Positions 7,747 to 16,665 of a stretch of 37,456 nt of DNA are shown here, one piece after another (the stretch's first letter is position 1; each line of letters starts with the position of its first letter). The notes below the pieces were generated by a model, which made no database searches, had not been told where the DNA came from, and saw only the letters and a program-made list of their open reading frames with translations. A program made the position numbers and the translations under genes. Source of the stretch: Oscillospiraceae bacterium (GTDB taxonomy: Bacteria; Bacillota_A; Clostridia; Oscillospirales; Oscillospiraceae); assembly GCA_017481325.1 (NCBI GenBank), contig JAFUPG010000012.1, positions 1 through 37,456 on the forward strand, given 5' to 3'.

Positions 7747-7992
7747 ATGGAAGTATTACGCATTGTTCTCTTAGTTCTGCAGATCATCTCCTGCGTGGTT
7801 CTGACTGCTGTTGTTCTGCTGCAGTCCAGCAAGGAAAACGGCATCGGCGCCCTCACCGGCGGTTCCGATACCTACATGGGCAAGAAGGCTGCCACTCTGG
7901 ATGCCAAGCTGGCCCGTATGACCAAGTGGATCGCCGCCGCATTCGTGCTGCTGACCCTCTTCGTATCCCTGCTCTACACCGCAGCTGCTTAA
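7747..7992 (+). CDS. secG: Preprotein translocase subunit SecG
   Basis: An 81-aa membrane protein of the SecYEG channel. Two hydrophobic helices (about 3-23 and 56-78) flank the conserved loop LLQSSKENGIGALTGGSDTY, with the SecG hallmark L-Q-x-S-K-x-x-G-x-G-x-x-x-GG. SecG assists SecA-driven export and is not strictly essential in most bacteria. The start ATG 7747 lies 6 nt after TTTGGAGG. It is monocistronic, between its own promoter and a strong bidirectional hairpin, and is not next to rnr/smpB as in many Firmicutes. Confidence 0.93.
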   Translation: MEVLRIVLLVLQIISCVVLTAVVLLQSSKENGIGALTGGSDTYMGKKAATLDAKLARMTKWIAAAFVLLTLFVSLLYTAAA

Positions 7993-8003
7993 TTTGATCC
8001 ATA

Positions 8004-8045
8004 AAATCACCCCGAAGCAAAAAGGGCTTCGGGGTGATTTGTGTT
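8004..8045 (+). terminator. Intrinsic terminator of secG
   Basis: A 15-bp perfect stem (8004-8018 with 8026-8040; core CACCCCGAAGC) followed by GTGTTT. The U-tract is short, but the arms carry AAA/TTT flanks. Confidence 0.75.
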
Positions 8046-8073
8046 TGACAGGGGATAGCGTGAATGGTATAAT
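8045..8073 (+). promoter_or_regulatory. Fully consensus sigma-A promoter of the 519-aa SLH protein
   Basis: TTGACA, 17-bp spacer, TATAAT preceded by TGG. Every position matches consensus and the -10 is extended. The -35 touches the secG terminator. A leader of about 135 nt follows. It contains a second partial copy of the spacer region (TAGCGTGAACGGTA at 8165, compared with TAGCGTGAATGGTA at 8056). Confidence 0.88.
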
Positions 8074-8216
8074 GAAAACTGTAAGTGGCATCGGAAACAG
8101 CTGCCTATGGGCGGAGCAAAAGAAGAACGGACTTTTGTCAGCCCTTTTCACGGATTTTCCATCGTAGCGTGAACGGTACGAGAGAAAACTACAGAATCAT
8201 TGGAGGGAAATTACGT

Positions 8217-9776
8217 ATGAAAAAGTTTTTGAGTGCGATTCTTTGCATCGGACTGCTTCTCAGCTTGCTGTCTGTGACAGCTTTTGCGGCGACAGAGATC
8301 TCTTATGTCTTTGCGGATATCGATGCCCCTGAGATCGGTGAGCATCCGTCTTATCTTGCCAGCTACGGCGGCGTAGGCTGGTATCTGGATGCCGGGAACA
8401 ATAATCCCAACTATTATAAGAACGGCATAGGCTGGTATGACATCACTGCAGGCAAGATGATGCCCATCGGCAGCACCTTTGAGGATGGTCATCAGTATAA
8501 GGTTATGATTTTCTTCGTCGCAGAAGAGGGCTATGTATTCTCCAATAATATAGATATCCAGATCAATGGAGAGTATGCCGATGGCACCAATTTCTCCGGG
8601 ACGCTGGTGTGTGGCGAGTGGACCTTCGATACACTGGGAGAGGTAAACCCCTTCGATGACGTGAAGGAGGGCGACTACTATTATGAGCCGGTACTGTGGG
8701 CCGTGGAGAACGGTGTGACCACCGGTACTTCTTCCACTACCTTCAGCCCCGGAGATCCCTGCACCCGTGCCCAGGTGGTTACCTTCCTGCACCGCAGCGT
8801 AGGCTGTCCCATGCCTATGCCGGAGAGCCCCTTCAGCGATGTGACCGGTGGCGAATACTATTACGATGCCGTTCTGTGGGCAGCAGGCTCCAAGATCACC
8901 ACGGGTACGACTGCAACCACCTTCTCGCCCCACGATCCCTGCACCCGTGCCCAGGTCGTTACTTTCCTGTGGCGCACCTGCGGCGAACCCGCTCCTACCT
9001 CCAACAACAACCCCTTCACGGATGTTTCTGCCTCTGCGTACTATTATGACGCTGTCCTCTGGGCAGTAGAGCAGGGCATTACTACCGGCACCTCCGCTAC
9101 TACCTTCAGCCCGGAGGAGACCTGCATCCGAGGTCAGATCGTTACCTTCCTGTACCGCTATATGACGGGCGGGGAGTCGGATCTGATGGTCATCTCCCAG
9201 CCGAAGAATCACCTTATGCAGAGCTCCCAGGAGACCGTCGAGTTCCGTGTTGAGGTCAAGGGCGGCACCGCCCCCTATACCTATCGATGGACGGTCCTGC
9301 GTGACGAGGTTCCTACAGAGGGCCTCCAGGAGACCTCTGAAAGCACCAGCCATGTCTTCCGCTTAGATGTCAGCGATTACGATTTCGACCAGTGCCATTT
9401 TTTGTCGGTCAACTGCGAAATAGAGGATGCCAGCGGCGCCAAAGTCCAGAGTGAATTTGCCGGTGTCTATCCCTACTTTGACATCAAGAGCTCGCCCCAG
9501 GATTATCAGATGAGAAGCTCCGGCGAAACAGCCGGCTTCACCGTAGAGGTCACCGGGGATACCGGCCCCTACACCTATCAGTGGGTCGTCAGCTATGATG
9601 GCGAAAAAGTTATGCCAACGCCCGTCACCGGTGCCTTCCCCAGCAACACCTTGGCTTACTATTTCTCGGACTATGACTTCGAGACTTACGAGATCATTCA
9701 TGTCTACTGCATGATCACCAACTCTTACGGGACGACGATCTCCAGCGGTCATGCCCTTGTGTTACCCAAGGAATAA
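8217..9776 (+). CDS. Secreted SLH-domain surface protein with two Ig-like repeats
   Basis: A 519-aa secreted protein starting at ATG 8217 after TTGGAGGG. It has a signal peptide (1 to about 25, ending VTAFAA) and an N-terminal beta-rich domain (about 28-140). Three S-layer homology units follow at about 144-198, 204-258 and 265-317 (pattern YYYxAVLWAVExGITTGT, then TTFSPxxxCTRxQ). SLH triplets are known to bind pyruvylated secondary cell-wall polymers. The C-terminus has two related domains (about 322-415 and 416-519), each starting with a hydrophobic-QP/SPQ segment and containing APYTYRW or GPYTYQW, typical of Ig/PKD-like folds. The strong promoter suggests abundant expression. The ligand or partner of the Ig-like part is unknown. 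Confidence 0.93.
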   Translation: MKKFLSAILCIGLLLSLLSVTAFAATEISYVFADIDAPEIGEHPSYLASYGGVGWYLDAGNNNPNYYKNGIGWYDITAGKMMPIGSTFEDGHQYKVMIFFVAEEGYVFSNNIDIQINGEYADGTNFSGTLVCGEWTFDTLGEVNPFDDVKEGDYYYEPVLWAVENGVTTGTSSTTFSPGDPCTRAQVVTFLHRSVGCPMPMPESPFSDVTGGEYYYDAVLWAAGSKITTGTTATTFSPHDPCTRAQVVTFLWRTCGEPAPTSNNNPFTDVSASAYYYDAVLWAVEQGITTGTSATTFSPEETCIRGQIVTFLYRYMTGGESDLMVISQPKNHLMQSSQETVEFRVEVKGGTAPYTYRWTVLRDEVPTEGLQETSESTSHVFRLDVSDYDFDQCHFLSVNCEIEDASGAKVQSEFAGVYPYFDIKSSPQDYQMRSSGETAGFTVEVTGDTGPYTYQWVVSYDGEKVMPTPVTGAFPSNTLAYYFSDYDFETYEIIHVYCMITNSYGTTISSGHALVLPKE

Positions 9777-9800
9777 GCGATCTGAATAAAGTGGATACCC

Positions 9801-9840
9801 CTGCGGGCGGTGACGGTAATCTGTCACCGCCCGCAGTTCG
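9801..9840 (+). terminator. Terminator-like hairpin after the SLH protein
   Basis: A 14-bp GC-rich perfect stem (9801-9814 with 9823-9836; CTGCGGGCGGTGAC) with an 8-nt loop. It is followed only by TTCGTT, so the U-tract is poor. A second small hairpin (ATTCTCT/AGAGAAT) lies at 9863-9880. The rest of the 250-bp gap holds only the next promoter. Confidence 0.55.
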
Positions 9841-9965
9841 TTGGTACAGAGAAAAGGAAAGGATTCTCTCCCAAGAGAATGCTTTGTGCGTGGTCTTTCA
9901 TGAGCCAAATTTACCGTGATGGCGGCAGGGACGGGGAGAGAGGGAGAAAAAGTCGGGGCTGTGCC

Positions 9966-9994
9966 TTGCCTTTTTTGCCGGGGTATGGTAGAGT
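9966..9994 (+). promoter_or_regulatory. Possible promoter of the giant LRR-SLH gene
   Basis: TTGCCT, 17-bp spacer, TAGAGT preceded by TGG. The hexamers are imperfect but the spacing and extended -10 match the other promoters here. Confidence 0.45.
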
Positions 9995-10027
9995 AATATT
10001 AGAAAAGAGTGAAGAGGAGCGTTGCTT

Positions 10028-13000
10028 ATGAAATCGACGACCATTCGTTGGCTGGGCTTAGTTCTGGTGCTGTGCCTGCTGCCCTGCCTTCTGACCTTTG
10101 CCCTGGGCGCAGGAAAGGAGCAGCCCCAGCAGCCTGCGGCTACCAGTGGCAACAACGGCGATAATATCACCTGGAGCTACAATACCTACTCCAAGACCCT
10201 GACCATCTCCGGCAGCGGCGGCCTGGCTTATTACGAGTACGCCTGGCGGGATTATCAGTATGAGATCAAAACCGTCGTCATCAATGAGGGTATTGACTAT
10301 ATCTCCGGTAACGTATTTGATGATCACACGGCTTTGGAGACAGTCACCCTGCCGTCCACCCTGGTGGGCATGGATGGGACGGCTTTTGATACCTGCACCG
10401 CCCTGAAGAAATTCACGGTGCGCAGCGGTAACGACTATTTTGCCTCCGACAGCACGGGTATGCTGTACAACGGGGATAAGACCCTCCTGCGGCTGTGTCC
10501 TCCGGCGAAGAGCGGCAGCGTCACCGTCGCCTCTACGGTGACGGAGATCGCAGACCGTGCCTTCCGGAACTGTACCGGCATTACGGAGATCATTCTTCCC
10601 GACGGACTGAAAAAGATCGGCTCTGAGGCTTTCTACGATTGCAAGGGCCTGACCTCCCTGGCTCTGGGGCGCTGGGTATCCTCCCTGGGCAGCGCTGTAT
10701 TTCCCGTCAGCACCAACTTTACCAAGATTTCCGTGAATGTTTGGAATACTTATTTTTCTGCGGACAGCGACGGCGTGCTGTATACCTATGCCAAGACCAT
10801 GGTGATCCGCTGTCCCGCAGGCTATCAGGGCGAGTACACCATGCCCGATACCGTTACCGGCCTGTCAAACGATGCGTTCTATGCCTGCAGCGGCCTTACT
10901 GCCGTCTCCCTGTCTGAAAATCTCACGTCCATTGCCGATACCTCCTTCTACGGCTGCAGAAACCTGGCTACCGTCACCTTCGGCAGTCAGGTGAAATCCA
11001 TCGGCAGCTCTGCTTTCCGTTCCTGCACCTCTCTGGTCGAGGTGGCCTTGCCTGCCTCTGTCGCCGAGTTGGGGAACTATGCTTTCCGTGATTGCAGCGC
11101 TCTGCAGCGTGTCACCGGCGGCAATATTCAGACACTGGGTGTATCGGTCTTTATCAGCTGTAAACAATTACAAGAAGCTCCCTCTCTGGCGGCAATTACG
11201 GAGCTGCCCAACAGTACCTTCCGCTACTGCTCTGCCCTTCGCAGCGTGGAGTTAAGCGACGCTGTTACCTCTGTGGGCACTTATTGCTTTGAGGGGTGCG
11301 AGGTTTTGGAGTTTCCGCCCCTCTGGGAGACCCTGAGCTCCATCGGAACCTACGCTTTCTCCCAGTGTTCAAAAATCCGGGAGGTACATTTTTCGGATCA
11401 GCTCACCTACCTGGGGGACTATGCCTTCACAAAATGCTACGGCCTGAAAAAAGTGAGCTTCGGCACAGGTCTGACCAGCACCGGTAACCACACCTTCGAG
11501 TTTGCCGGCGTGGAAGAGGTAGATTTCGGCAGCACCATTACCACCATCGGCACCTGCAGTTTCGCATCCTGCGACTTCAGAGCCCTGGTGATTCCGCCCA
11601 CCGTCACCAAGATCCAGAGCGAAGCCTTCCGAGCCATCTGGTCAATGTCTGCGGTCAGCCTGCCCAAGACTTTGACCTCCATTGGCAACAATGCCTTCTA
11701 CAATTGCAGCGACCTGAGCCATGTGACTTACAGCGGCACCCAGGAGGAATTTACTGCGGTAAAGGTCTATAGCGGAAACACCGATCTCATGGAGGCCCTC
11801 TGGCACTACGGCGTGGACGGAAGCGGAATTACCGACCACGAGACCTGCTTCCATGACTATTTCTCCTGCGATATCTGCGGAGCGGTCTTCGGATATACCT
11901 ACCGCAGCGGCGCGCACAGCTATGCAGAGGGTGTCTGCACCCGCTGCAATGCGCTCGAATGTCTGACCTACAACCTGAGTTCCGCCTATATGGAGGTCAC
12001 CATTACCGGCGTCAATACGGAGGTGGCCATGCCCTCCACCCTGACCATCCCCGAGACCATCGAGGGCTGTCCCGTGGTCACCATCGGAGACAATGCCCTT
12101 CGCAATCAGGCCGGCCTGGAGATCCTCATCCTCCCTGCCAATCTCCGTGCCATCAACGACTATGCCTTCTGCAACTGCGACGATCTCATGCTGCTCAGCG
12201 TACCCGAAGGTCTTCAGACCATCGGAAACGGCGCATTCCAGAGCTGCGGCAGCCTGTTGAACATCGACCTGCCCAACAGCCTCACCACGCTGGGCAATTC
12301 CGCCTTTGACAGCTGCGGTACAATGCTCTGGGCGGATCTGGGCAACGGCATCCAGAGCCTGGGGGACTATGCCTTCCTGTCCTGCAGCAATCTGGTCAGC
12401 ATCCATCTGGGCAAGCCGACGGCGGTGGGCTACCGGGCCTTCTACGGCTGCGAGAAGCTGAGCCATGTGAGCTACGGCGGCAATGTGACCGATTGGACAG
12501 CGCTTGCCTTCGAGGAGGGCAACGAGCCTCTGAAAAACGCACACCGCCATGACCTCTGCAGCGAGAGCCCCGTGGTCAACTATGTGTCCTGCGGCGGTAT
12601 CTATGCCTACTGTAACTTCTGTGATGCGGCCATCCTCTATATGGAGGGCGGCGGCACCGGCCACTGGTTTGAGGAGGGAATCTGCAAGGTCTGCGGCGTG
12701 CCGGAGTACCTGGAGTATACCATCCACCCCAATGCCTGCACCGCCATTGTGACCGGCCTTAAGAGCCGGGTCTCCCAGGTGGACATTCCCGATACCATTG
12801 AGGGCTTCCCGGTTACCTCCGTCGATTTCCAGGCCTTTGCCTATGATGAGGGGCTGGAGAAGGTCACCATCGGTAACAACGTAACCACCATCGACTCCGG
12901 CGCCTTCCGTGGTTGCGCCAACCTGAAGGAAGTGGTGCTGGGCAACCGGGTCGAGACAATCGGCGGCGCTGCCTTCTATGATTGTGATGCCCTGACCACC

Positions 13001-15547
13001 ATCTATCTGCCGGACTCCGTTAAGGATCTGCAGTCGGCAGCTTTCTGGGATTGCGATGCCCTGGTCTCCGTCACCGGCGGCAACTGCGTGGAGAGTGTCA
13101 CTGCCTCCGCCTTCTACGATTGCGACAGCCTGCTCGGCTTCGAGGGCGGCGAAAATCTGAAAGAAATCGGCAAATATGCCTTCTATCACTGCGATTCCCT
13201 GCAGACTGTGAGCCTGCCCGACAGCCTGACCACCATCGGGGAGTACTGCTTCCAGGATTGCGACAAGCTGGAAAATGTCACCTTTGGCACGGGGCTGAAG
13301 AACCTGGGTACCTATGCCTTCTATGACTGCGATGCCCTGACCGCCGTGGTTTTCCCCGGTGCGCTGGAGCGGATCTGCGAGTATACCTTCTACAGCTGCG
13401 ATGCGCTGCGCTATGTGGATACGGGCAAGGTGGAGGGCTGGATCGAGTTCTATGCCTTTGCGGAATGCAGCGCTCTGGAAGAGCTGGTGATCGGCGGCTC
13501 AACCTATCTGAGAAATGATGCCTTCGCAAATTGCAGCGCCCTGAAGAAGGTCACCATGCCCACCACCCTGGAGTACAGTGACCATGAGGTTTTCACCGGC
13601 TGTGATGCGGTGGAGGAGGTGCATATCACCGATCTGGCCGCCTGGTGTTCCATCCACTTCGGCACCATGTCCGCAACGCCTCTGTGCTACGGCGGCGACC
13701 TGTACCTCAACGGGGAACTGCTGGTGGATTTGGTCATCCCCGAGGGCGTTACCTCCATCGGAAGCTATGCCTTCCTGAACTGTGCGTCCATAGAGACCAT
13801 CTCTCTTCCCTATGGTCTGGAGTCCATTGGTACCAGCACCTTCCACGGCTGCAGTTCTCTGCAGGAGATCTATATCCCCAATACGGTAACCTCGGTTGGA
13901 GGTTTTGCCTTCCGCTATTGTACTTCTCTGACCTATGCGTGGGGTATGCAGGGTCTTACGGCTATTTCCGACGGAATGTTTGACAGCTGCAGCAGCCTGG
14001 TTTCTGCCCGAGTGCCCTACGGCGTAACCTCCATTGGCGCAGCGGCCTATCAGGAGTGCAGCTCTCTGGTCTATGCCTCCCTCCCCTCTACGGTGACCTC
14101 CATTGGCGAGCGTGCCTTTGATCAATGCGAGCGCTTCTGCCATGTCCTCTTCAGCGGCAGCCAGAACACCTGGAAAAAGGTCCAGATAGGCAGTGGCAAT
14201 CCTCTCCTGACCATCGTCACCTTCCACTATGGCGTAAGTGAGGGTATCTTATGGTATGAGATCGAGGGTGCGCTGTATCCCCGCTGCACCATCTGCGACA
14301 CCTACCTGACCGAGCGGCCGCAGTGCTTCCACGACGAAATGCGCCTCTATGATGAGAGAGCGGCCACCTGCACCGAACCCGGCTACACCGGCGACGTGAA
14401 GTGCCTGGTCTGCGGCGATATTGTAGAGCGTGGCCAGGTCATTCCTCCTCTGAACCACCCCGACACCCGTGTAGACGGGAAAATCGAGCCTACCTGCACC
14501 GAGCCCGGCTATTCCGGGGATACCTGGTGCTATCTCTGCGATGCCTATGTCATAGCCGGCGAGACCCTGGAGCCTCTGAACCATCCGGAGCAGGCGTGGG
14601 TCGGTGCCTATGATCCCACCTGTACGGAGCCGGGCTATACCGGCGACCTGCAGTGCCTCACCTGCGGCATCTGCCTGGAGCAGGGCGAGGCCATTGCGGC
14701 AACGGGACATTCTCAGACCGAGTATCGGAACGCAATGGACCCCACCTGCCTGGAAGAGGGCTACACCGGCGACCTCTACTGCGGTGTCTGCGACCAAGTG
14801 CTGGAATACGGCGAGACCATCGAAGCCCTGGGTCACGGCGAGACCTATCTATCCGGTGCCTACGAACCCACCTGCAGTGAGCACGGCTACAGTGGCGATC
14901 TGCGCTGCCTGCGCTGTGACGATATTGTCACCCCCGGTGAGGCCATTGCGCCTGTGGGTCATATCTACGAGAACGGCCTGTGCATCTACTGTGGCGAGGC
15001 AGAGTACGTGGAGATCCCCTTCCTGGACGTGAAGGAGACGGACTACTATGCCAATCCCGTCCTCTGGGCGGTGCAGCAGGGTGTGACCAACGGCACCTCT
15101 CCCACGGAGTTCTCGCCGGAGAAGCCCTGTACCCGTGGGCAGATCGTCACCTTCCTGTGGCGTGCATTCGGTTCTCCGGAGCCGAAAATGGTTGTAAATC
15201 CTTTTACGGACGTCCCCGAGACCATGTATTACTACAAGGCCATTTTGTGGGCGGTAGAGCAGGGGATCACCACCGGTACTTCTGCCACCACCTTCTCCCC
15301 GGAGAGCACCTGTACCCGTGGTCAGGTTGCCACCTTCCTCTGGAGAGCCTGCGGCAAACCTGCACCTGCAACGGGTGAGAATCCCTTCTCCGATGTCAGC
15401 AGCTCTGTCTACTACTACGAGCCCATCTTGTGGGCAGTGGAGCAGGGCATCACCAACGGCACCGGAAACGGCAAATTCTCCCCCGAGGACAGCTGCACCA
15501 GAGGCCAGATCGTCACCTTCCTGTATCGAGCCTTAGCCAAAGAATAA
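10028..15547 (+). CDS. Giant BspA-like LRR surface protein with Cys/His repeats and three SLH domains
   Basis: A 1839-aa protein starting at ATG 10028, 8 nt after GAGGAG. It has a signal peptide (1 to about 28, ending LLTFALGA). Three blocks of about 23-residue leucine-rich repeats of the LRR_5/BspA type (pattern LxSIGxxAFxxCxxLxxVxLP) lie at about 40-595, 660-835 and 895-1400. They are separated by two short linkers with CxxC pairs (about 605-650 and 840-890). Residues about 1405-1655 hold five tandem units of CTEPGYTGDxxCxxC ending in a His, plus a final CxxC. Three SLH units (about 1664-1839) then anchor it to the wall polymer. BspA-like proteins are known in adhesion and host contact; that role is inferred here. 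No enzymatic domain is visible. Confidence 0.93.
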   Translation: MKSTTIRWLGLVLVLCLLPCLLTFALGAGKEQPQQPAATSGNNGDNITWSYNTYSKTLTISGSGGLAYYEYAWRDYQYEIKTVVINEGIDYISGNVFDDHTALETVTLPSTLVGMDGTAFDTCTALKKFTVRSGNDYFASDSTGMLYNGDKTLLRLCPPAKSGSVTVASTVTEIADRAFRNCTGITEIILPDGLKKIGSEAFYDCKGLTSLALGRWVSSLGSAVFPVSTNFTKISVNVWNTYFSADSDGVLYTYAKTMVIRCPAGYQGEYTMPDTVTGLSNDAFYACSGLTAVSLSENLTSIADTSFYGCRNLATVTFGSQVKSIGSSAFRSCTSLVEVALPASVAELGNYAFRDCSALQRVTGGNIQTLGVSVFISCKQLQEAPSLAAITELPNSTFRYCSALRSVELSDAVTSVGTYCFEGCEVLEFPPLWETLSSIGTYAFSQCSKIREVHFSDQLTYLGDYAFTKCYGLKKVSFGTGLTSTGNHTFEFAGVEEVDFGSTITTIGTCSFASCDFRALVIPPTVTKIQSEAFRAIWSMSAVSLPKTLTSIGNNAFYNCSDLSHVTYSGTQEEFTAVKVYSGNTDLMEALWHYGVDGSGITDHETCFHDYFSCDICGAVFGYTYRSGAHSYAEGVCTRCNALECLTYNLSSAYMEVTITGVNTEVAMPSTLTIPETIEGCPVVTIGDNALRNQAGLEILILPANLRAINDYAFCNCDDLMLLSVPEGLQTIGNGAFQSCGSLLNIDLPNSLTTLGNSAFDSCGTMLWADLGNGIQSLGDYAFLSCSNLVSIHLGKPTAVGYRAFYGCEKLSHVSYGGNVTDWTALAFEEGNEPLKNAHRHDLCSESPVVNYVSCGGIYAYCNFCDAAILYMEGGGTGHWFEEGICKVCGVPEYLEYTIHPNACTAIVTGLKSRVSQVDIPDTIEGFPVTSVDFQAFAYDEGLEKVTIGNNVTTIDSGAFRGCANLKEVVLGNRVETIGGAAFYDCDALTTIYLPDSVKDLQSAAFWDCDALVSVTGGNCVESVTASAFYDCDSLLGFEGGENLKEIGKYAFYHCDSLQTVSLPDSLTTIGEYCFQDCDKLENVTFGTGLKNLGTYAFYDCDALTAVVFPGALERICEYTFYSCDALRYVDTGKVEGWIEFYAFAECSALEELVIGGSTYLRNDAFANCSALKKVTMPTTLEYSDHEVFTGCDAVEEVHITDLAAWCSIHFGTMSATPLCYGGDLYLNGELLVDLVIPEGVTSIGSYAFLNCASIETISLPYGLESIGTSTFHGCSSLQEIYIPNTVTSVGGFAFRYCTSLTYAWGMQGLTAISDGMFDSCSSLVSARVPYGVTSIGAAAYQECSSLVYASLPSTVTSIGERAFDQCERFCHVLFSGSQNTWKKVQIGSGNPLLTIVTFHYGVSEGILWYEIEGALYPRCTICDTYLTERPQCFHDEMRLYDERAATCTEPGYTGDVKCLVCGDIVERGQVIPPLNHPDTRVDGKIEPTCTEPGYSGDTWCYLCDAYVIAGETLEPLNHPEQAWVGAYDPTCTEPGYTGDLQCLTCGICLEQGEAIAATGHSQTEYRNAMDPTCLEEGYTGDLYCGVCDQVLEYGETIEALGHGETYLSGAYEPTCSEHGYSGDLRCLRCDDIVTPGEAIAPVGHIYENGLCIYCGEAEYVEIPFLDVKETDYYANPVLWAVQQGVTNGTSPTEFSPEKPCTRGQIVTFLWRAFGSPEPKMVVNPFTDVPETMYYYKAILWAVEQGITTGTSATTFSPESTCTRGQVATFLWRACGKPAPATGENPFSDVSSSVYYYEPILWAVEQGITNGTGNGKFSPEDSCTRGQIVTFLYRALAKE

Positions 15548-15550
15548 CAA

Positions 15551-15588
15551 AATAAAAAGCCGCTCCCTTTCGGGAACGGCTTTTTATT
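15551..15588. terminator. Bidirectional intrinsic terminator between the LRR-SLH gene and ferredoxin
   Basis: Outer stem AATAAAAAGCCG / CGGCTTTTTATT (15551-15562 and 15577-15588), with an inner CCC/GGG extension. T-runs occur in both directions, serving the convergent genes on either side. Confidence 0.85.
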
Positions 15589-15594
15589 TGAGAA

Positions 15595-15765
15595 TTACTC
15601 CTCAACGATAGCTTCCATGGGGCAGGTGTCGGCGCAGGTGCCGCAGCTAACACAGGTATCAGCGTTGATCTCGTACTTGCCGTCGCCCTCAGCGATAGCT
15701 TCCACGGGGCAAGCAGCGGCGCAGGCACCGCAAGCTACACAAGCGTCAGTGATCTTATATGCCAT
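15595..15765 (-). CDS. 2[4Fe-4S] ferredoxin (56 aa)
   Basis: A short gene read on the minus strand from ATG at 15765, 8 nt after AGGAGG, to TAA at 15595. The 56-residue product has two classical cluster motifs: Cys9, Cys12, Cys15, Cys19 and Cys38, Cys41, Cys44, Cys48, each CxxCxxCxxxCP. The two halves are internally duplicated (CPVEAIAEGDGK and CPMEAIVEE). This is a clostridial-type low-potential electron carrier, serving enzymes such as pyruvate:ferredoxin oxidoreductase and hydrogenase. It is monocistronic with its own promoter and a shared terminator. The physiological partner cannot be told from the neighbours. Confidence 0.93.
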   Translation of the reverse strand: MAYKITDACVACGACAAACPVEAIAEGDGKYEINADTCVSCGTCADTCPMEAIVEE

Positions 15766-15807
15766 GATCTTTTCCTCCTATATGTAGTGTTGTTGGTTTG
15801 CAGCTTT

Positions 15808-15835
15808 ATTCTATCACGTTTTTCAAAAAATGCAA
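15808..15835 (-). promoter_or_regulatory. Promoter of the ferredoxin gene
   Basis: Minus-strand TTGCAT, 16-bp spacer, TAGAAT preceded by TGA (extended -10), ending about 43 bp before the ferredoxin start. Confidence 0.65.
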
Positions 15836-15907
15836 TCGGTAAAAACAAGAAAAGCAGAATATTTTATGATCTGACACCTGTATCAACCTTTCCCTTGACG
15901 GAAGCGA

Positions 15908-15935
15908 TTGCATTTTGTCCAAAATGTGATACAAT
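15908..15935 (+). promoter_or_regulatory. Promoter of the methyltransferase-rsmI operon
   Basis: TTGCAT, 16-bp spacer, TACAAT preceded by TGA. The architecture is the same as in the divergent ferredoxin promoter about 75 bp away. Confidence 0.65.
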
Positions 15936-15957
15936 AAGAAAAAACGGGAGGTGCGGC

Positions 15958-16665
15958 ATGGCGGAGACACTGGGGCAGAAATATGTTCTGCATTTAGAGG
16001 ATGAGAGCTTTCCACTCTCTACAGATTCCATGCTGCTGGCCTCATTTGTGCGCCCCGGCAGAAAAATGGCGGATCTGGGCAGCGGCTGCGGAACACTGGG
16101 GCTGCTGCTGTGTGCCAAGAGTGAAACCCTTAGCGTACAGGGGATCGAACTGGACAAGGCGGCGCATCTTCGTGCCTTGGAAAATATCCGTGCCAACGGT
16201 CTGGAGGAGCGGCTGTTCTCCTGCCACGGGGATGTGCGGCAGATCCGCACGCTTTTTCCCACGGGCAGCTTTGACGGGGTCATTTCCAATCCGCCTTATT
16301 TTCCTGTGGGCAGCGGAAAAACCAGCGAGAAGCACGGTACTGCCCGTAGCGAGGAAAACCTGACTTTACGTCAGCTCTGCGAGGCGGCGGCCTGGTTGTT
16401 GCCCACCGGCGGACGATTTTCCCTGGTGCATTTGCCCTCCCGACTTTGTGACGTGCTGTGCGAGCTGCGACGTGTGGACTTGGAGCCCAAGCGGCTGCAG
16501 TGGGTGCGGCACAGAGCAGCTTCTCCCTGCTGCCTCTTCTTTGTGGAGGCAGTGCGGGGCGGCAAACCCGGCCTGCGCTACGAGCCGGATCTCATTGAAT
16601 TTGACGAAAACGGCCTTCCTACCGAGGGTTACAAGGCCGCCTACCATATAGGAGGAGACAAATGA
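15958..16665 (+). CDS. tRNA1(Val) N6-adenine methyltransferase-like protein (TrmN6/YabB family)
   Basis: A 235-aa S-adenosylmethionine-dependent methyltransferase. The start ATG 15958 lies just after GGGAGGTG; an in-frame extension upstream overlaps the promoter. The SAM-binding loop DLGSGCGTLG begins at residue 39 and the N6-adenine catalytic NPPYF is at 111-115. The order and length match the family that methylates A37 of tRNA-Val in E. coli (TrmN6); the Firmicutes members (YabB) sit, as here, directly ahead of rsmI. The stop overlaps the rsmI start (ATGA), indicating translational coupling. The exact RNA substrate in this organism is inferred. Confidence 0.88.
   Translation: MAETLGQKYVLHLEDESFPLSTDSMLLASFVRPGRKMADLGSGCGTLGLLLCAKSETLSVQGIELDKAAHLRALENIRANGLEERLFSCHGDVRQIRTLFPTGSFDGVISNPPYFPVGSGKTSEKHGTARSEENLTLRQLCEAAAWLLPTGGRFSLVHLPSRLCDVLCELRRVDLEPKRLQWVRHRAASPCCLFFVEAVRGGKPGLRYEPDLIEFDENGLPTEGYKAAYHIGGDK

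Noticed and set aside
8080..8216. A known riboswitch (cyclic-di-GMP type) in the leader of the SLH protein
   Set aside because: The conserved GEMM motif blocks could not be found, and there is no terminator or sequestering hairpin at the ribosome-binding site.
11642..13189. Long minus-strand open frame (about 515 codons) opposite the LRR gene
   Set aside because: Mirror of the repeated LRR coding pattern; no start signals and no family motif.
10028..14230. CRISPR-like regular DNA repeats
   Set aside because: The periodicity comes from the LRR codons inside one reading frame and the repeats are imperfect with no unique spacers.
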